Made by a program: the position numbers and the translations under genes. A DNA stretch of 20,965 nucleotides. Source: Candidatus Iainarchaeum sp. GTDB lineage: Archaea > Iainarchaeota > Iainarchaeia > Iainarchaeales > JAAZKV01. Each line of letters begins with the position of its first letter. Within the stretch, counting starts at the first letter, position 1. Shown here piece by piece: positions 7,047-14,879 of this stretch. The notes below the pieces were generated by a model, which had not been told where the DNA came from, did no database searches, and worked only from the letters and a program-made list of their open reading frames with translations. The stretch is from assembly GCA_028691435.1 (NCBI GenBank), contig JAQUZG010000004.1:47641-68605 (forward strand). The letters run 5' to 3'.

Positions 7047-7754
7047 ATGGGAAAACGATTATATTCACAAAGACGAGGAAGAGGTACAAGTACTTTCAAA
7101 GCAAAATTAACTGGAATTGATTCAAAATATATTAATATTGAAGGTACAATGAAAGGTGAAGTTACTGATTTAATTAAAGAATCTGGAAGAGATGCAATTA
7201 TTGTAGAAATTACGTTTGATAATAATGATAAAGAATATGTTGTTGCTGGAGAAGGAATTTATTTAGGTCAAAAAATTTCACACGGACCAGATGCAGAAGC
7301 AAATATTGGAAATATAACATTACTTGAAAAAATCCCTGAAGGATGTCCAATATATAATATTGAAAGAGTAGCTGGAGATGGCGGACAATTAGTGCGAACA
7401 TCTGGAAGTTATGCATTATTAGTTTCAAAAGATAGTAAAAAGGCAATTATAAAAATGCCTTCTGGAAAATTATTAAGTTTACCATTGACTGTAAAAGCAT
7501 CAATAGGGAATGTATCTTGCGGTGGACGAAGTGAAAAACCATTCGTTAAAGCAGGAAATAAATTCTTTGCAATGAAAGCTAAAAAGAAATTTTGGCCAAA
7601 TGTTAGAGGTGTTGCAATGAATGCTGTTGATCATCCATTTGGTGGATCTCAACATCATCCTGGTAAATCAAAGAGTACATCAAGAAATGCTCCTCCTGGA
7701 AGAAAAGTTGGTGCAATTGGTTCAAAGAGAACTGGAAGAATAAAGAAAAATTAG
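7047..7754 (+). CDS. rpl2: Large subunit ribosomal protein uL2
   Basis: uL2 is essential for subunit association and peptidyl transfer. This 235-residue protein has the archaeal features: GKRLYSQRRGRGTSTFKA at the start, the SH3-like core with IPEGCPIYNIERVAGDGGQLVR, and the C-terminal WPNVRGVAMNAVDHPFGG and HHPGKSKS segments. That loop carries the histidine region next to the catalytic centre. Length is normal. The start is ATG after TTGGTGA, 19 bases after uL23. Confidence 0.97.
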   Translation: MGKRLYSQRRGRGTSTFKAKLTGIDSKYINIEGTMKGEVTDLIKESGRDAIIVEITFDNNDKEYVVAGEGIYLGQKISHGPDAEANIGNITLLEKIPEGCPIYNIERVAGDGGQLVRTSGSYALLVSKDSKKAIIKMPSGKLLSLPLTVKASIGNVSCGGRSEKPFVKAGNKFFAMKAKKKFWPNVRGVAMNAVDHPFGGSQHHPGKSKSTSRNAPPGRKVGAIGSKRTGRIKKN

Positions 7755-7777
7755 AATTAAAATGTGAGTGATGATAT

Positions 7778-8167
7778 ATGGCAAAAAAAGAATTTTCATT
7801 TAGAGGTAAATCTTTAAGTGAATTAAATGAAATGAAGATTGAAGAATTTGCAGAATTATGCACTTCAAGAGCAAGAAAATCATTGAAAAAAGGTTTTGAC
7901 AAAAAAATGTTAAAAAGAATTGAAAAAGTAAAAGGAAAAGAAAATCCAAAACCTCTTAAAACTCACAGTAGAGATTTAATAGTAATTCCAAAAATGGTTG
8001 GAATTAAGTTTTCAGTTCATAAAGGAAATGGATTTGAACAAGTTGAAATTACTGAAGGAATGCTTGGGCATTATTTAGGTGAATTTGCATTTACAAGAAA
8101 AAGATTAAGACACGGAAAAGCAGGAATTGGAGCTACAAGAAGTTCAACTGCGATAACAGCAAGATAA
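7778..8167 (+). CDS. rps19: Small subunit ribosomal protein uS19
   Basis: uS19 sits on the head of the small subunit with uS13 and contacts the A-site tRNA. The protein is of archaeal length (129 residues), with the N-terminal FRGKSLSELNEM that archaea and eukaryotes share. The conserved core is KTHSRDLIVIPKMVG, GMLGHYLGEFAFTRKRLRHG and a C-terminal GATRSSTA. The start ATG follows GTGAGTGATGA. Confidence 0.96.
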   Translation: MAKKEFSFRGKSLSELNEMKIEEFAELCTSRARKSLKKGFDKKMLKRIEKVKGKENPKPLKTHSRDLIVIPKMVGIKFSVHKGNGFEQVEITEGMLGHYLGEFAFTRKRLRHGKAGIGATRSSTAITAR

Positions 8168-8190
8168 AATAAATGATGGTAAGTGAGATT

Positions 8191-8661
8191 ATGAGCAAAA
8201 AAAATTATCAAGCAGATGTTGGAAAAGATTCAAAAATTGCAAAGGCAAGAATGACTAATGCAAACATATCTTTAAAATATTCTACAGAAATATGTAATCA
8301 AATAAAAGGATTAAATGTAGATAAAGTAATTGACTGGATGAATCGAATAATTAATCATGAAGAGTATTTACCATTAAAAATGTATAATAAGAAAGTAGCT
8401 CATAGAAAAGGGGATGCAAAAAATGGTTCTAAATCAGGAAGATTCCCTCAAAAAACAATTAGTGAATTTATTAAATTACTTGAATTAGTAAAATCAAATG
8501 CAGATTTTAAAGGGTTAGATGAAAATTTAACAATTATTCATGCATTTGCATCAAAAGGTGTTTCAAGATATAGTCATCAATCAAAAGGAAAAATTGGTGG
8601 AAAAGCAAGACGAAAAAATGCAACACACATTGAAGTAATCGTATCGGAAGTGAAAGCATGA
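8191..8661 (+). CDS. rpl22: Large subunit ribosomal protein uL22
   Basis: uL22 lines the exit tunnel with a long beta hairpin. Family features are KARMTNANISLKYSTEICNQI, a Lys-rich central loop (KVAHRKGDAKNGSKSGRFPQ), and the hairpin with KGVSRYSHQSKGKIGGKARR. The longest frame begins at 8173, but the ribosome binding site AAGTGAG is at 8181-8187 and the ATG at 8191 fits it, giving 156 residues. The stop overlaps the uS3 start as ATGA. Confidence 0.95.
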   Translation: MSKKNYQADVGKDSKIAKARMTNANISLKYSTEICNQIKGLNVDKVIDWMNRIINHEEYLPLKMYNKKVAHRKGDAKNGSKSGRFPQKTISEFIKLLELVKSNADFKGLDENLTIIHAFASKGVSRYSHQSKGKIGGKARRKNATHIEVIVSEVKA

Positions 8662-9440
8662 TTGAAAGAACATTTATAAAAAAGAATTATAATAAAATGG
8701 AACTTGAAAATTATTTATCTAAAAAATTAGATAGAGCTGGATTCAATGCACTTGATATTATAAAGACACCATTAGTAACAAGAATTGTTCTTCATGTTGC
8801 AAAACCTGGTATGGCAATTGGAAAAAATGGATCAACAATTAAAGAATTAACTGAAGTTATATCAAAAAAATATAATATTGATAATCCTCAAATAGAAATT
8901 CAAGAATTAAAAGATGCAAATTTAAATGCAAGAATAATTGCAGAAAAAATGGCTTCTATGATTCAAGGTGGATTTTCTTGGAGAAGTGTTGCTTATAGAG
9001 TTATTAAAGATATTATGTCAGCAAATGCACAAGGTGTAGAATTAGTTGTTAAAGGAAAATTATCTGGAAAAGGTGGAAGAAAAAGAAAACAAAGAATTGC
9101 TATTGGATATATGAAAAAAATTGGATATCAAACAAAATTTGTTGATACTGCCAAAGTAGCTGCATATCCTAAAGCGGGTGCAATTGGAATAAAATTAAGT
9201 ATAATACATCCAAATGTTATTTTCCCTGATAAAATTAATGTTAATGAAGTAGTAAAAAATGCAAAAGCATTAAAATTACAAGAACAAGAACAAAAGAATG
9301 ATACAGTAATTAAAGAAGAAAAAAAAGAAGATGTTGAAGAAGTTAAAGAAGTATTAAAATCAACAGAAGAAAAAAAAGAAGTTGTTAGTGAAGAAGTTAA
9401 AGATAATAATTTAGAATCAGTAGAAGAAAAAAAAGAATAA
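8658..9440 (+). CDS. rps3: Small subunit ribosomal protein uS3
   Basis: uS3 forms part of the mRNA entry channel. An N-terminal KH domain carries the GKNG loop at residues 55-58 (GMAIGKNGSTIKEL), and the C-terminal domain includes GGFSWRSVAYR, VVKGKLSGKGGRKRKQR and AYPKAGAIGIKL. After about residue 205 comes a 55-residue Lys/Glu/Val low-complexity tail. The gene overlaps uL22 by four bases (ATGA), so translation is probably coupled. Confidence 0.96.
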   Translation: MIERTFIKKNYNKMELENYLSKKLDRAGFNALDIIKTPLVTRIVLHVAKPGMAIGKNGSTIKELTEVISKKYNIDNPQIEIQELKDANLNARIIAEKMASMIQGGFSWRSVAYRVIKDIMSANAQGVELVVKGKLSGKGGRKRKQRIAIGYMKKIGYQTKFVDTAKVAAYPKAGAIGIKLSIIHPNVIFPDKINVNEVVKNAKALKLQEQEQKNDTVIKEEKKEDVEEVKEVLKSTEEKKEVVSEEVKDNNLESVEEKKE

Positions 9441-9456
9441 ATAAATGGTGAAAAAT

Positions 9457-9666
9457 ATGGCAAAAAAAATAAAAGAAATAAATTCACTTAGTAAAGAAGA
9501 ATTAACAAATAAAGCTGTTGAATTAAAACAAGAATTATTAAAAGAAAGAGCAACAATTTCAGCTGGAACAAAAAGTGAAAAACCAGGAAAAATAAAAAAA
9601 TTAAGAAGAGACATTGCAAGAATTTTAACAATATTAAGTTTGAAAGAAAAGGAAATTAAAAACTGA
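9457..9666 (+). CDS. rpl29: Large subunit ribosomal protein uL29
   Basis: A small two-helix protein near the tunnel exit that helps form the docking site with uL23. The 69 residues show the family pattern: SLSKEELTNKAVELKQELLKERATIS, then GKIKKLRRDIARILTILSLKE. The longer frame from 9445 is rejected because GGTGAAAA at 9448-9455 is the ribosome binding site and the ATG at 9457 follows it. Confidence 0.94.
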   Translation: MAKKIKEINSLSKEELTNKAVELKQELLKERATISAGTKSEKPGKIKKLRRDIARILTILSLKEKEIKN

Positions 9667-9679
9667 GGAAAAGATATTA

Positions 9680-9982
9680 ATGCAAGAAATTGATAAAATT
9701 AGTGGATTGCCAAAAGATTTGTTTGATATTAGTGATATCAATAAGTCTGAACAAAAAATAAAAATAGAGGTAAAAAGAATTAGATTTAAAAAATTTATGA
9801 CAATAGTAACTGGAATAAATAATAAAAATGAAAGTAAGGATTTAGGAAAAGAAATGAAACAAAAGTTTGCGTGTGGTGGAACGGTAAAAGATAATATTAT
9901 AGAATTACAAGGAACACACAAAGACAAGGTAAAAAATTTTTTAATACAGAAAGGATATAAAAAAGAATTGATTGATGGATAA
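9680..9982 (+). CDS. sui1: Translation initiation factor eIF1/SUI1 homologue
   Basis: aIF1 binds the small subunit near the P site and monitors start codon choice and tRNA-i placement. The 100-residue protein has the SUI1 fold pattern: an N-terminal part with GLPKDLFDI, then KIKIEVKRIRFKKFMTIVTGI, then LGKEMKQKFACGGTVKDN and IIELQGTHKDKVKNFLIQKGY. Its place between uL29 and Rpp29 is the archaeal norm. The ribosome binding site is TGAGG, overlapping the uL29 stop. Confidence 0.94.
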   Translation: MQEIDKISGLPKDLFDISDINKSEQKIKIEVKRIRFKKFMTIVTGINNKNESKDLGKEMKQKFACGGTVKDNIIELQGTHKDKVKNFLIQKGYKKELIDG

Positions 9983-10274
9983 ATTGAGGTTTATGTTAAA
10001 AGGAAAAAATTATGAGATTAACAAAGAAAATATTTCAAATCACGAATTAATCGGATTGAAATTAAAAGTTGTTAATAGCACAGATAAAAAAAGAATAGGA
10101 TTAAATGGAATGGTGATTGATGAAACAAAAAACACATTAAAAATTTTGCAAGGTGAAAAAATTGTTATCCTTCCAAAAATAGAATGTGATTTTGAATTTG
10201 ATATTAATGAATTGGTTGTTATAAAAGGAAAGGATATTTTAAAACGACCCGAAGATAGAGTTAAAATTAGGTGA
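9975..10274 (+). CDS. rnp1: RNase P protein component 1 (Rpp29/Pop4)
   Basis: Rpp29 is a protein subunit of archaeal RNase P, the ribonucleoprotein that removes 5' leaders from pre-tRNAs; it binds Rpp21 and the specificity domain of the RNA. The Sm-like beta-barrel core is clear: NHELIGLKLKVVNSTDKKRIG, LNGMVIDETKNTLKI, ILPKIECDFEF. The start is uncertain. TTG 9972 and ATG 9975 overlap the SUI1 stop, which suggests coupling; ATG 9993 follows GAGGT but only two bases away, which is too close. I chose 9975. Its presence implies a conventional RNase P, unlike Nanoarchaeum. Confidence 0.92.
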   Translation: MDKLRFMLKGKNYEINKENISNHELIGLKLKVVNSTDKKRIGLNGMVIDETKNTLKILQGEKIVILPKIECDFEFDINELVVIKGKDILKRPEDRVKIR

Positions 10275-10279
10275 TTATG

Positions 10280-10624
10280 ATGGTTGAAAAAAAAGAAGTT
10301 GCAAAGAAATCAACAAAAGCAAAAAAAATTGTTGAAGTTTCACCAAAAAATGAAAAAATTTATTCAGTAAGAGGAAACATTTTTCAAGGAAAAGTTGTTT
10401 CAGCAAAATCAAATAAAACAATTACTGTTGAAAGAGATATAATCCATTATGTTAGTAAATATGAAAGATATAAAAAAGTTAAATCAAGAATACATGTACA
10501 TAACCCAGAATCAATTAATGCAAAAGAAGGCGATATTGTAAAAATTGGTCAAACAAGAAAAATTTCAAAAACAAAAAGTTTTATTGTAATTGAAATAATA
10601 AAAAAAGCTGGTGATGCACAATGA
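10280..10624 (+). CDS. rps17: Small subunit ribosomal protein uS17
   Basis: uS17 is an OB-fold protein that binds 16S rRNA early in assembly. After a Lys/Val-rich N-terminal stretch of about 30 residues comes the conserved core: GNIFQGKVVSAKSNKTITVE, YVSKYERYKKVKSRIHVHNPE, and KEGDIVKIGQTRKISKTKSF. The longest frame starts at GTG 10271, but that GTG is part of the ribosome binding site AGGTGAT (10269-10275). The ATG at 10280 has standard spacing (114 residues); the ATG at 10277 is a close alternative. The stop overlaps the uL14 ATG. Confidence 0.95.
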   Translation: MVEKKEVAKKSTKAKKIVEVSPKNEKIYSVRGNIFQGKVVSAKSNKTITVERDIIHYVSKYERYKKVKSRIHVHNPESINAKEGDIVKIGQTRKISKTKSFIVIEIIKKAGDAQ

Positions 10625-11019
10625 AAGCAATGAGTATTAATAATAGTGGTGCAGTTACATTAAAATCACATTTATTTTGTACAGACAATAGTGGTGCAAA
10701 AGAAGTTTATATTATTTCAGTATTTAATAATAAAACACGAAAAAGAGGAATTCCAAAAGCTGGAATTGGATCATTAGTTAATGTTGTTATTAAAAAAGGA
10801 AAACCTGAAATGAGAGGAAAAATTGAAAGAGCTGTTGTAGTAAGAACAAGACAAGAATATAGAAGAGCTAATGGTATGAGAGTAAGATTTGAAGATAATG
10901 CTGTAGTATTAGTTGATAAAGAAGGTCTTCCAAAAGCAAGTGAAATAAAAGGATGCGTAGCAAAAGAAGTTGGAGAAAGATTTCCAAAAATTGCTGGAAA
11001 AGCCGCAAGTGTAGTTTAA
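10621..11019 (+). CDS. rpl14: Large subunit ribosomal protein uL14
   Basis: uL14 lies at the subunit interface and is the docking surface for aIF6. The 132 residues carry CTDNSGAKEVYIISV, RKRGIPKAGIGSLVNVVIKKG, and VVVRTRQEYRRANGMRVRFED, all diagnostic. The ATG at 10621 overlaps the uS17 stop (ATGA) and follows GGTGATG; a second ATG at 10630 is possible. Confidence 0.97.
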   Translation: MKAMSINNSGAVTLKSHLFCTDNSGAKEVYIISVFNNKTRKRGIPKAGIGSLVNVVIKKGKPEMRGKIERAVVVRTRQEYRRANGMRVRFEDNAVVLVDKEGLPKASEIKGCVAKEVGERFPKIAGKAASVV

Positions 11020-11044
11020 ATTTATAAAAAATTGAGGGAAAAAT

Positions 11045-11380
11045 ATGGTATCAAAAAAACCAAAAAAACAAAGAAAAAGTTTAATCACTATGCCACTGCA
11101 TATGAAAGCAAAAAAAATGTCTGCACATTTAGATGAGAAATTACAAAAAGAACTTAAAAAAAGATCAATTAAGTTAAGAAAAAATGATAAAGTGAAAGTT
11201 TTAAGAGGACAATTTAAAGGAAAAGAAGGTAAAATATTATCGATTGATAAATCTGTTTTCAAAGTTACAATTGAAAAAATTGTTAGAAAGAAAAGTAATG
11301 GGACAGAATTTAATGTTTTAATTGCACCTTCAAATTTATTAGTAATTGATGTTGATAAAACAGATAAAAAAAGGTTTTAA
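11045..11380 (+). CDS. rpl24: Large subunit ribosomal protein uL24
   Basis: uL24 initiates large-subunit assembly and lies near the tunnel exit. The archaeal N-terminus KPKKQRKSLITMPLHMKAKKMSA precedes a KOW motif, NDKVKVLRGQFKGKEGKILSID. The protein has 111 residues, close to the archaeal norm. The ribosome binding site is GAGGG. It is followed by eS4, as is usual in archaea. Confidence 0.95.
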   Translation: MVSKKPKKQRKSLITMPLHMKAKKMSAHLDEKLQKELKKRSIKLRKNDKVKVLRGQFKGKEGKILSIDKSVFKVTIEKIVRKKSNGTEFNVLIAPSNLLVIDVDKTDKKRF

Positions 11381-11393
11381 GAGTTGATAAAAT

Positions 11394-12098
11394 ATGAGTA
11401 AAAAAGGAAGAACAACAAAACTAAAGTCATTAAATGCGCCAAGTACAGTAAACATTAATAGAAAAGAAAATGTTTGGACTGTTAAACCAGTTGCAGGTGC
11501 ACACAAAGCTGTTGATTCAGTTCCAATAGGAATAATTTTAAGAAATTATTTAAAACTTGCAAAATCAATTAGAGAAGTAAAAATGATTCTTAATGATGAT
11601 GGTGTTAAAGTTAATAACCAAATTGTGAAAGAATATAGATTTGGTGTAGGATTATTTGATATTATTGAAATTGAAAAACAAAAATTAAATTATTTAGTTG
11701 TTTTTGATAAAAAACGACGAATTGTTTTAAAAGAATTAAAAGATAAATTAACAGAAAAACTTTCAAAAGTAGTAATAAAAAAGATGACTACAAAAGGTGT
11801 TCAAATAACAACAAATGATGGAAGAGTATTTTTAACAAATGACGTAAAAGTTGGGGATACATTAGTAATTGATTTGGTTAAAAAATCAATTAAAAAAATT
11901 CTTCCTGCAAAAATTGGAGCAGTAGTATATATTACTGATGGAATTCATTCTGGTCAAAAAGGAATTTTAAAAGAAATAATTCCAGGATCAATGAATAAAA
12001 GTAAAATGGTTAAAGTTGAACAAAATGATCAATCATTTGAAACAATAATTGATTATATAATGGTTATTGGAGAAAAAGAATCAGTATTAAATATTTAA
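11394..12098 (+). CDS. rps4e: Small subunit ribosomal protein eS4
   Basis: A protein of archaeal and eukaryotic small subunits, absent from bacteria. Residues about 40-100 form an S4-like RNA-binding domain (IILRNYLKLAKSIREVKMIL, then GVKVNNQIVKEYRFGVGLFD). A central domain follows, and a C-terminal KOW motif is seen in IGAVVYITDGIHSGQKGILKE. The length of 234 residues is typical. The start codon follows AGTTGAT. Confidence 0.96.
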   Translation: MSKKGRTTKLKSLNAPSTVNINRKENVWTVKPVAGAHKAVDSVPIGIILRNYLKLAKSIREVKMILNDDGVKVNNQIVKEYRFGVGLFDIIEIEKQKLNYLVVFDKKRRIVLKELKDKLTEKLSKVVIKKMTTKGVQITTNDGRVFLTNDVKVGDTLVIDLVKKSIKKILPAKIGAVVYITDGIHSGQKGILKEIIPGSMNKSKMVKVEQNDQSFETIIDYIMVIGEKESVLNI

Positions 12099-12113
12099 AC
12101 TTAGGGTGTAATT

Positions 12114-12611
12114 ATGAATGATGTATTAATAGAAAAAGTGGTTGTTAGTATGGGTGTTGGCCCAGAACCAGAAAGAATGAAAAGAGCAGTTCAAATAATT
12201 GAAAGTATTACTGGTAGAAAAGCAATAAAAACATTCAGTGAAAAAAGAATTCCTCTTTGGGGAGTAAGACCTGGTGTACCACTTGGATTAAAAATAACTC
12301 TAAGAAAACAACCTGCTATGGATTTTTTAAAAAGATGTTTATATGCAAAAGAAAATAAAATTGCTAAAAAAAGTTTTGATAATAATGGGAATTTTGCATT
12401 CGGTGTAAAAGAACAAATTGATTTGCAAGGTGTAAAATATGATCCAAAACTTGGAATAATGGGATTTGATGTTTTAGTATCATTACAAAAAAAAGGATAT
12501 AGAATAAAAAGACGAAAAATTCAACAATCAGTTGTTGGAAAAGCACAAAGAGTTACAAAAGAAGAAGCACAAGAATTTGTAAAATCTATTGGGGTTGAAT
12601 TAAATGAATAA
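12114..12611 (+). CDS. rpl5: Large subunit ribosomal protein uL5
   Basis: uL5 binds 5S rRNA and contacts P-site tRNA in the central protuberance. Family segments are VVVSMGVGPEPERMKRAVQI, ITGRKAIKTFSEKRIPLWGVR, PLGLKITLRKQPAMDFLKR and YDPKLGIMGFDVLV. The length of 165 residues is normal for archaea. The ribosome binding site is GGGTGTA. Its last eight bases overlap the uS14 start. Confidence 0.96.
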   Translation: MNDVLIEKVVVSMGVGPEPERMKRAVQIIESITGRKAIKTFSEKRIPLWGVRPGVPLGLKITLRKQPAMDFLKRCLYAKENKIAKKSFDNNGNFAFGVKEQIDLQGVKYDPKLGIMGFDVLVSLQKKGYRIKRRKIQQSVVGKAQRVTKEEAQEFVKSIGVELNE

Positions 12612-12837
12612 AAATTTTAAGAAAGATGATAGACGGGATTACATACCAGTAAAAGAAAAACACACACTTGTAATCGTTGATAAACACCAAAAGAAAAAAG
12701 TTGGTAAAAGAAATAATGATAAAGTATGTAAAATTTGTGGAACAAGAAAAGGATTTGTATCAAAATATGGTTTAAATATTTGTAGAAGATGTTTTAAAGA
12801 TAATGCAAAGAGGTTAGGATTTAAAAAATTTGATTAA
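12604..12837 (+). CDS. rps14: Small subunit ribosomal protein uS14, zinc type, N-terminally extended
   Basis: uS14 stabilises the head of the small subunit. The C-terminal part is the standard zinc-binding form with C42-x2-C45 and C60-x2-C63, within KVCKICGTRKGFVSKYGLNI and the closing LGFKKFD. Archaeal uS14 is usually about 50-55 residues; this one has 77 because of a charged N-terminal stretch of some 38 residues (KDDRRDYIPVKEKH, then VDKHQKKKVGKRNNDK). The only in-frame ATG is at 12604, overlapping uL5 by eight bases after GGGTTGA. Confidence 0.93.
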   Translation: MNKNFKKDDRRDYIPVKEKHTLVIVDKHQKKKVGKRNNDKVCKICGTRKGFVSKYGLNICRRCFKDNAKRLGFKKFD

Positions 12838-12849
12838 ATTTTTTAATCA
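12831..12849 (+). terminator. Hairpin over the uS14 stop codon
   Basis: TGATTAAA (12831-12838) pairs with TTTAATCA (12842-12849), an eight-base-pair stem that includes the TAA stop of uS14 and a run of six Ts. The 45-base gap to uS8 is longer than any other inside the S10/spc cluster proper before uL15. It may attenuate transcription or be a processing or 3'-end site; cluster-wide transcription must pass it. Confidence 0.35.
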
Positions 12850-12882
12850 ATTATATTTGGAATTTAAGGTTTAGGTGTTAGT

Positions 12883-13275
12883 ATGAGTATGAATGATCCA
12901 ATAATGAATGCATTTACTATTATTAGAAATGCGGAATTAGCTTCTAAAAGAGAATGTATGATAAAACCTGCATCAAAATTTTTAGGAGAAATATTAAAAA
13001 TTGCAAAACAAAATGAATATATTGAAGATTATAAAATGGATGATAATAATGGAATAATTTCATACAAAATAAACCTGAATGGAAAAATTAATACTTGTAA
13101 AGGAATAAAACCACGATTTGCTGTAAAAACAACAGATTTTGAAAAATATGAAAAAAGATATTTACCTGCAAGAGATGTTGGTATAATTATTGTTTCAACA
13201 TCACAAGGTGTAATGACACAAATTGATGCAAAGAAAAAAGGCCTAGGTGGAAGACTAGTGGCATTTATATATTAA
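12883..13275 (+). CDS. rps8: Small subunit ribosomal protein uS8
   Basis: uS8 binds the central domain of 16S rRNA. The 130 residues are the archaeal form: MNDPIMNAFTIIRNAELASK, SKFLGEILKIAKQNEYIEDY, INTCKGIKPRFAVKTTDFEK, and the closing GVMTQIDAKKKGLGGRLVAF. The start ATG follows TTTAGGTGT at standard spacing. Confidence 0.96.
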   Translation: MSMNDPIMNAFTIIRNAELASKRECMIKPASKFLGEILKIAKQNEYIEDYKMDDNNGIISYKINLNGKINTCKGIKPRFAVKTTDFEKYEKRYLPARDVGIIIVSTSQGVMTQIDAKKKGLGGRLVAFIY

Positions 13276-13296
13276 TTGGTAGAAGATGTGAGAGAT

Positions 13297-13890
13297 ATGG
13301 AAAAAGAAAAAATTATTTACACAGTAAAAATTCCTCAAGGGGTTACAATTAAATTGGATAAAGATAATACTGTTACATTGTCTTCATCAAAAGGACAAAT
13401 TATGCGATGTTTTAAACATTATAGAGCTGAATTAAAACAAAAAGATAATTCAATTATTGTGCAAGGAAAACCAAATGACAGAAAAACAATTGATATTGTA
13501 AGAACTATTGTTTCTCACTTAAAAAATATGTCTGAAGGATTATTATTCGGTTATAAATATGATTTACAAATAGTTTACTCACACTTTCCAATGACTGCTG
13601 AAGTTAATGGAAAAAAAGTTATTGTAAAAAATTTCCTTGGTGAAAAATTTGCAAGAGAATCAAAAATTGTTGGAGATACAAAAGTTGTTATTAAAGGACA
13701 TGATGTAAGTGTTAGTGGATATAATTTGGAAGAAGTATCACAAACATCAACAAATATTGAACTTGCAACAAAAGTAAGAGGAAGAGATATAAGAAGATTC
13801 CAAGATGGAATATATTTAGCAAGTAAAGGAAATATTGATGCTAAACCAGAAAAATTTGTTGTTGAAGTAATTAGAGGAATTGAAGAATAG
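13297..13890 (+). CDS. rpl6: Large subunit ribosomal protein uL6
   Basis: uL6 lies near the factor-binding site and sarcin-ricin loop. Two repeated alpha/beta domains are visible: IPQGVTIKLDKDNTVTLSSS then VSHLKNMSEGLLFGYKYDL, and FPMTAEVNGKKVIVKNFLGE then ATKVRGRDIRRFQDGIYL. The longest frame starts at TTG 13276 directly after the uS8 stop, but the ATG at 13297 follows the ribosome binding site TGTGAGA and gives 197 residues, the expected length. Confidence 0.95.
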   Translation: MEKEKIIYTVKIPQGVTIKLDKDNTVTLSSSKGQIMRCFKHYRAELKQKDNSIIVQGKPNDRKTIDIVRTIVSHLKNMSEGLLFGYKYDLQIVYSHFPMTAEVNGKKVIVKNFLGEKFARESKIVGDTKVVIKGHDVSVSGYNLEEVSQTSTNIELATKVRGRDIRRFQDGIYLASKGNIDAKPEKFVVEVIRGIEE

Positions 13891-13903
13891 GAGTTGAATT
13901 TTT

Positions 13904-14413
13904 ATGATACAAGAAAAAGAAACAAAAAAAGTTGAAAAAAAAGAAGTTAAAACTCCAAAAACAGTTGAAGTAAAAAAAGAAGTTAAGGAAGTAAAAAAGA
14001 AATTTATTGCAGTTGAAAAAAAAGTTAAAGTTAAAAAAGATGCATCAATTAAAAAAGTTCAAGAATTATTAAAAACAAAAAAATCAAATCCTGTATTTAG
14101 AGGAAGATTTGGAAAGAAAAATTTAAGAAGAAAAAATAAAGATAAATGGAATAAATGGAGAAAACCAAGAGGAATTGATTTAGATAAATCTTTAAGACAT
14201 GGATTTAGACCAAAAATTGGGTACAGAAATGCAAAAGAAATAAGAGGCATACACCCATCTGGATATAAAGAAGTAAAAGTTGAAAATTTTTTAGATTTAG
14301 AAAAAGTAGATCCAAAAACACAAGCTGTAAGACTTGGTGCAACAGTTGGAAAGAGAAAAAGAAATGAAATAATAAAAAAAGCAAATGCTAAAAAAATTTG
14401 GATTTTAAATTAA
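13904..14413 (+). CDS. rpl32e: Large subunit ribosomal protein eL32
   Basis: An archaeal/eukaryotic large-subunit protein. The core from about residue 62 shows NPVFRGRFGKKNLRR, WNKWRKPRGIDLDKSLRHG, FRPKIGYRNAKEIRGIHPSG and the closing RLGATVGKRKRNEII. Before it is a 60-residue Lys/Val/Glu low-complexity extension (for instance EVKTPKTVEVKKEVKEV), which is not needed for the fold. The start follows GGAGTTGA. Confidence 0.95.
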   Translation: MIQEKETKKVEKKEVKTPKTVEVKKEVKEVKKKFIAVEKKVKVKKDASIKKVQELLKTKKSNPVFRGRFGKKNLRRKNKDKWNKWRKPRGIDLDKSLRHGFRPKIGYRNAKEIRGIHPSGYKEVKVENFLDLEKVDPKTQAVRLGATVGKRKRNEIIKKANAKKIWILN

Positions 14414-14432
14414 GACGGTTTTAGGTGAGTTT

Positions 14433-14879
14433 ATGAATCAAAAAAAAGCAAAAGAATTATCTGCAAGAATTTTAAAAATTGGTGTTTCAAAGATTTACAT
14501 TGATCCGGCTAAAACACAAAAAGTTGATGAAGCAATGACTGCTGAAGACATTAAAGGTTTAATTAGTGAAAGAATTGTTAGAAAGAGAAGAGAAAATGCT
14601 CAAAGTAAAGGAAGAGCAAGAATTTTAAAAGCTAAAAAATTAAAAGGAAGAAAAAGTGGAAAAGGAAAAAGAAAAGGAACTAAAAAAGCAAGAACTGAAA
14701 AAAAAGCAACATGGATGAATAGAGTAAGAGCACAAAGAAAATTATTAAAAGAATTAAAAGTATCTAATCCAACAGCAGTTGCAAAAGTTGGTTATTCAAA
14801 GTTATATAAAATGGTAAAAGGAAATTACTTCAAAGGTAAAAAATATTTACAAGAATTTATTGAAGGTGGTAAGCAATGA
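14433..14879 (+). CDS. rpl19e: Large subunit ribosomal protein eL19
   Basis: An archaeal/eukaryotic protein with long basic helices that reaches the small subunit. Diagnostic segments are AKELSARILKIGVSKIYIDP, AEDIKGLISERIVRKRREN, KGRKSGKGKRKGTKKARTEK, and the C-terminal YSKLYKMVKGNYFKGKKYL. The length of 148 residues is normal. The ribosome binding site is TTAGGTGAG. The stop overlaps uL18 by four bases. Confidence 0.96.
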   Translation: MNQKKAKELSARILKIGVSKIYIDPAKTQKVDEAMTAEDIKGLISERIVRKRRENAQSKGRARILKAKKLKGRKSGKGKRKGTKKARTEKKATWMNRVRAQRKLLKELKVSNPTAVAKVGYSKLYKMVKGNYFKGKKYLQEFIEGGKQ

